The notes under the pieces were generated by a model. The model was not told the DNA's origin and did no database searches. It was given only the letters and a program-made list of their open reading frames with translations. From contig JAUILQ010000064.1 of assembly GCA_030433005.1 (NCBI GenBank), forward strand, positions 1 through 32,235: a DNA stretch of 32,235 nt, given 5' to 3'. Source of the DNA: Alphaproteobacteria bacterium. Lineage in GTDB: Bacteria > Pseudomonadota > Alphaproteobacteria > Kiloniellales > DSM-21159. Position numbers and translations under genes: made by a program. Every line of letters starts with the position of its first letter. The stretch's first letter is position 1. Shown here piece after piece: positions 30,706 to 32,235 of this stretch.

Positions 30706-32112
30706 ATGGCGATCGACCTGCCGGCCGAGTACAAGCACCCGCCGCTGATGGCGATCGGCGATTCGATGTACCAGGGCGTGCGCTCGCTGACCATGAGCGC
30801 GCCGCTGTTCCGCTTCTCGCCGCCGGCCCAGGTCGCCCGCGCGCTCGGCCTCGACGAGACGGCCTTCTCCTATCCCGACCCGAAGCGGCCGATCCTGATC
30901 GACATGGAGCCGATGGTGCGGCTGCTGCCGGACCTCGGCGCGATCGACCAGCTGCTGTCGCTGAACGCGCGCTACTGGGCGCGGCGGCCAACGTCGCCGT
31001 CGCGGCGGCTGACCTTCGAGAACCTCTCGGTCGCCTCGATGGACATCGGCGACCTCTACGCCTTCGACTGGGACAGGCGCTCGCGCCAGGCCGACGCCGT
31101 GACCGCGCGCAGCGCCGGCAGCATCCGGGCGCTCTCGAAGCTGGAGATTCCCGACGACGGCGGTATCGGCGACGCGATCCTCGGCCTCAACGCCCGCTTC
31201 ACGCTCAATCCCGCCGGCCGCGACGACCTGGAGGGCGTGCAGCCGGTCGATCTCGTGAAGTGGCGCGAGCCCGAGATCCTGCTGCTCAACATCGGCAGCA
31301 ACGAGGGGCTGTTCGAGGCCGGCTTCGAGGCCAACCCGACCCTGACCGACGCGCGCGTCGCCGAGATCGTCGCCCGCTACGCGACCCTGGCCGACCACCT
31401 GAAGGAGGTCGGGCCGGGGATGAAGAAGGTGATCGTCAACGGCCTGGTGCTGCCGAGCCAGACGCCGAACCTGATGCCGGCGCCGGAATCGATCACCAAC
31501 GCCGGCCAGCTGCCGCGCGACGACGGCTACTTCGACGACTACGAGAACCGCATGGGCTTCGGCTACGGCACCATGACCGGCCAGGTCCTGAAGCGGCAGG
31601 ACGCGCAGGTCGCGGCGATCAACGCCGGCATGGAGGAGGCGCTGCGCCAGCGGCTCGGCGACCGCGTCGCCTTCGTCGACCTGGCCGGCCAGATGAAGCG
31701 CCTCAACCGCAAGCACGAGCGGCTGAGCGACGAGAACACGATCCGGGCCGGCGGCAACTACATCTCCAACATGATGCTGGAGAGCTACCCCGGCGGCGGC
31801 TTCAAGGCCGGCGGCTTCTGCGGGCTCGACGGCATGCACCCCAGCGTCGTCGGCTACGGCCGCATCGCCAAGGAGGTGCTGCGCGTGCTCGGCCGCGGCG
31901 GCGGCGAGCGAATCGACTACGAGGCCTGCTACCGCGCGGACACGCTGCTCATGGACCTGCCGGGCCTGTGGACCGAGCTCATGTTCCTCTACCGCGACTA
32001 CCGCCGCCTGACAGACCGCCCCCAGGGCGATGCCAAGGCCCGGGTCGAGACCCTGGACGCCGTCGCGCGCACGGCGCCGAGCCGCAAGGCGCGGGCGGGC
32101 AAGGAGCGCTAG
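30706..32112 (+). CDS. SGNH/GDSL-type hydrolase
   Basis: 468-residue protein with the blocks of the SGNH hydrolase superfamily: GDS with the nucleophile Ser20 (MAIGDSMYQG), 'LLNIGSNEG' (194-201) where esterases have GxND, and Asp375-x2-His378 (GLDGMHPSVVGYGRIA). It is much longer than simple GDSL esterases (about 200 residues), mainly because of a ~90-residue insertion after Ser20 and one before the Asp/His block. No signal peptide, so probably cytosolic; substrate unknown. GGGAGGGG precedes the ATG. Its TAG stop lies in a GCTAGC that directly abuts an IS481-type end, so the natural C-terminus may have been altered by the insertion. Confidence 0.85.
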   Translation: MAIDLPAEYKHPPLMAIGDSMYQGVRSLTMSAPLFRFSPPAQVARALGLDETAFSYPDPKRPILIDMEPMVRLLPDLGAIDQLLSLNARYWARRPTSPSRRLTFENLSVASMDIGDLYAFDWDRRSRQADAVTARSAGSIRALSKLEIPDDGGIGDAILGLNARFTLNPAGRDDLEGVQPVDLVKWREPEILLLNIGSNEGLFEAGFEANPTLTDARVAEIVARYATLADHLKEVGPGMKKVIVNGLVLPSQTPNLMPAPESITNAGQLPRDDGYFDDYENRMGFGYGTMTGQVLKRQDAQVAAINAGMEEALRQRLGDRVAFVDLAGQMKRLNRKHERLSDENTIRAGGNYISNMMLESYPGGGFKAGGFCGLDGMHPSVVGYGRIAKEVLRVLGRGGGERIDYEACYRADTLLMDLPGLWTELMFLYRDYRRLTDRPQGDAKARVETLDAVARTAPSRKARAGKER

Positions 32113-32235
32113 CTGTCGCTGCCAAGGAGGTTGTCCCTGGCGATGCGTGAGATGGGCGGTTTTCCGTTGAGAGCGGAATGGGGGCGGCTGTGGTTGTAGC
32201 TGTCGATCCAGGCTTGCATGGCGTTGCTGCGCTCC
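32109..32235 (-). CDS. IS481-family transposase, C-terminal fragment (cut by window edge)
   Basis: The last 41 residues of a DDE transposase read leftward from the window edge: 'AWIDSYNHSRPHSALNGK' then 'PPISRIARDNLLGSDS'. The W..YN..RPHSALxGK pattern is the IS481/IS3-type C-terminus. The stop TAG lies at 32111-32109 and overlaps, on the opposite strand, the SGNH hydrolase stop. The rest of the gene is beyond the window. Confidence 0.85.
   Translation of the reverse strand, partial: ERSNAMQAWIDSYNHSRPHSALNGKPPISRIARDNLLGSDS
32109..32235. mobile_element. End of an IS481-family insertion sequence
   Basis: A TGTCGCTGCCAAGG terminus starts at 32114, with the 5'-TGT expected of IS481-family ends, and follows GCTAGC (32108-32113). 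CTAG is a known IS481 target, and the 6-bp GCTAGC may be the target duplication. The other end is outside the window. Confidence 0.65.

Overview
The window is about 32 kb of very GC-rich DNA, densely packed with genes. It looks like the chromosome of an alphaproteobacterium, probably a free-living Rhodospirillales or Kiloniellales-type organism. The evidence for this is the abundance of TRAP transporters, DUF3618/DUF1469/YihY envelope proteins, a conserved sfsA-map-radC block, and regulatory motifs typical of the class: a TTAA-N7-TTAA CtrA box, EcfG-like GGAAC promoters, FixK/FNR boxes and a GTTC-N7-GTTC LexA-type box. The taxonomic call is inference; no rRNA or other marker gene is present.

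Layout. (1) 1-3632: a TRAP transporter (solute-binding protein cut by the window edge, dctQ, dctM) followed by an isocitrate lyase/PEP mutase superfamily enzyme. (2) 3633-4091: the only long gene-free stretch. It is locally AT-richer and holds a LexA-like box followed by stacked hairpins ending in a terminator-like stem, a candidate small RNA. (3) 4092-6539 (minus): sfsA-map-radC. (4) 6640-8235 (plus): a lipoprotein, a CinA/MoaB-type protein and a small membrane protein, overlapping one another. (5) 8286-10180 (minus): a degenerate EAL-domain protein with a perfect CtrA box upstream, and an unrecognised protein. (6) 10354-13394 (minus): a TAXI-type TRAP system. (7) 13512-19170: DNA-repair and stress genes (MmcQ/YjbR, YcaQ-like glycosylase, an FtsH paralogue, a NUDIX hydrolase, a BCAM0308-family zinc-ribbon protein and a group III truncated haemoglobin), with FNR/FixK-like boxes suggesting low-oxygen control of part of the set. 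(8) 19192-27159: a complete-looking locus for uptake and oxidative breakdown of hexuronate. It has a TRAP transporter plus uronate dehydrogenase on one strand, and a FadR-type regulator, KdgD dehydratase, enolase-superfamily cycloisomerase and lactone isomerase on the other. (9) 27421-30636: a small protein and an envelope/general-stress cluster (SDR; DUF1469, DUF3618 and YihY in overlapping frames) with divergent EcfG-like promoters. (10) 30706-32235: an SGNH hydrolase that runs directly into the end of an IS481-family element.

How the genes fit together. In the uronate locus the predicted route is galacturonate/glucuronate import by DctPQM, oxidation to an aldarolactone by Udh, lactone isomerisation by the Gli-like protein, ring opening to 3-deoxy-2-keto-hexarate by the Gci-like protein, and decarboxylating dehydration by KdgD to 2-oxoglutarate semialdehyde. 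The semialdehyde dehydrogenase that would finish the route is not in the window. A perfect 14-bp inverted repeat overlaps the predicted kdgD promoter, and a 10-bp match to its core lies on the -10 element of the dctP promoter, so the adjacent FadR-type regulator probably controls both arms.

A recurring design is that all three TRAP loci carry strong stem-loops between the binding-protein gene and the permease gene(s). These are of different sequence, which points to a common way of making more binding protein than permease.
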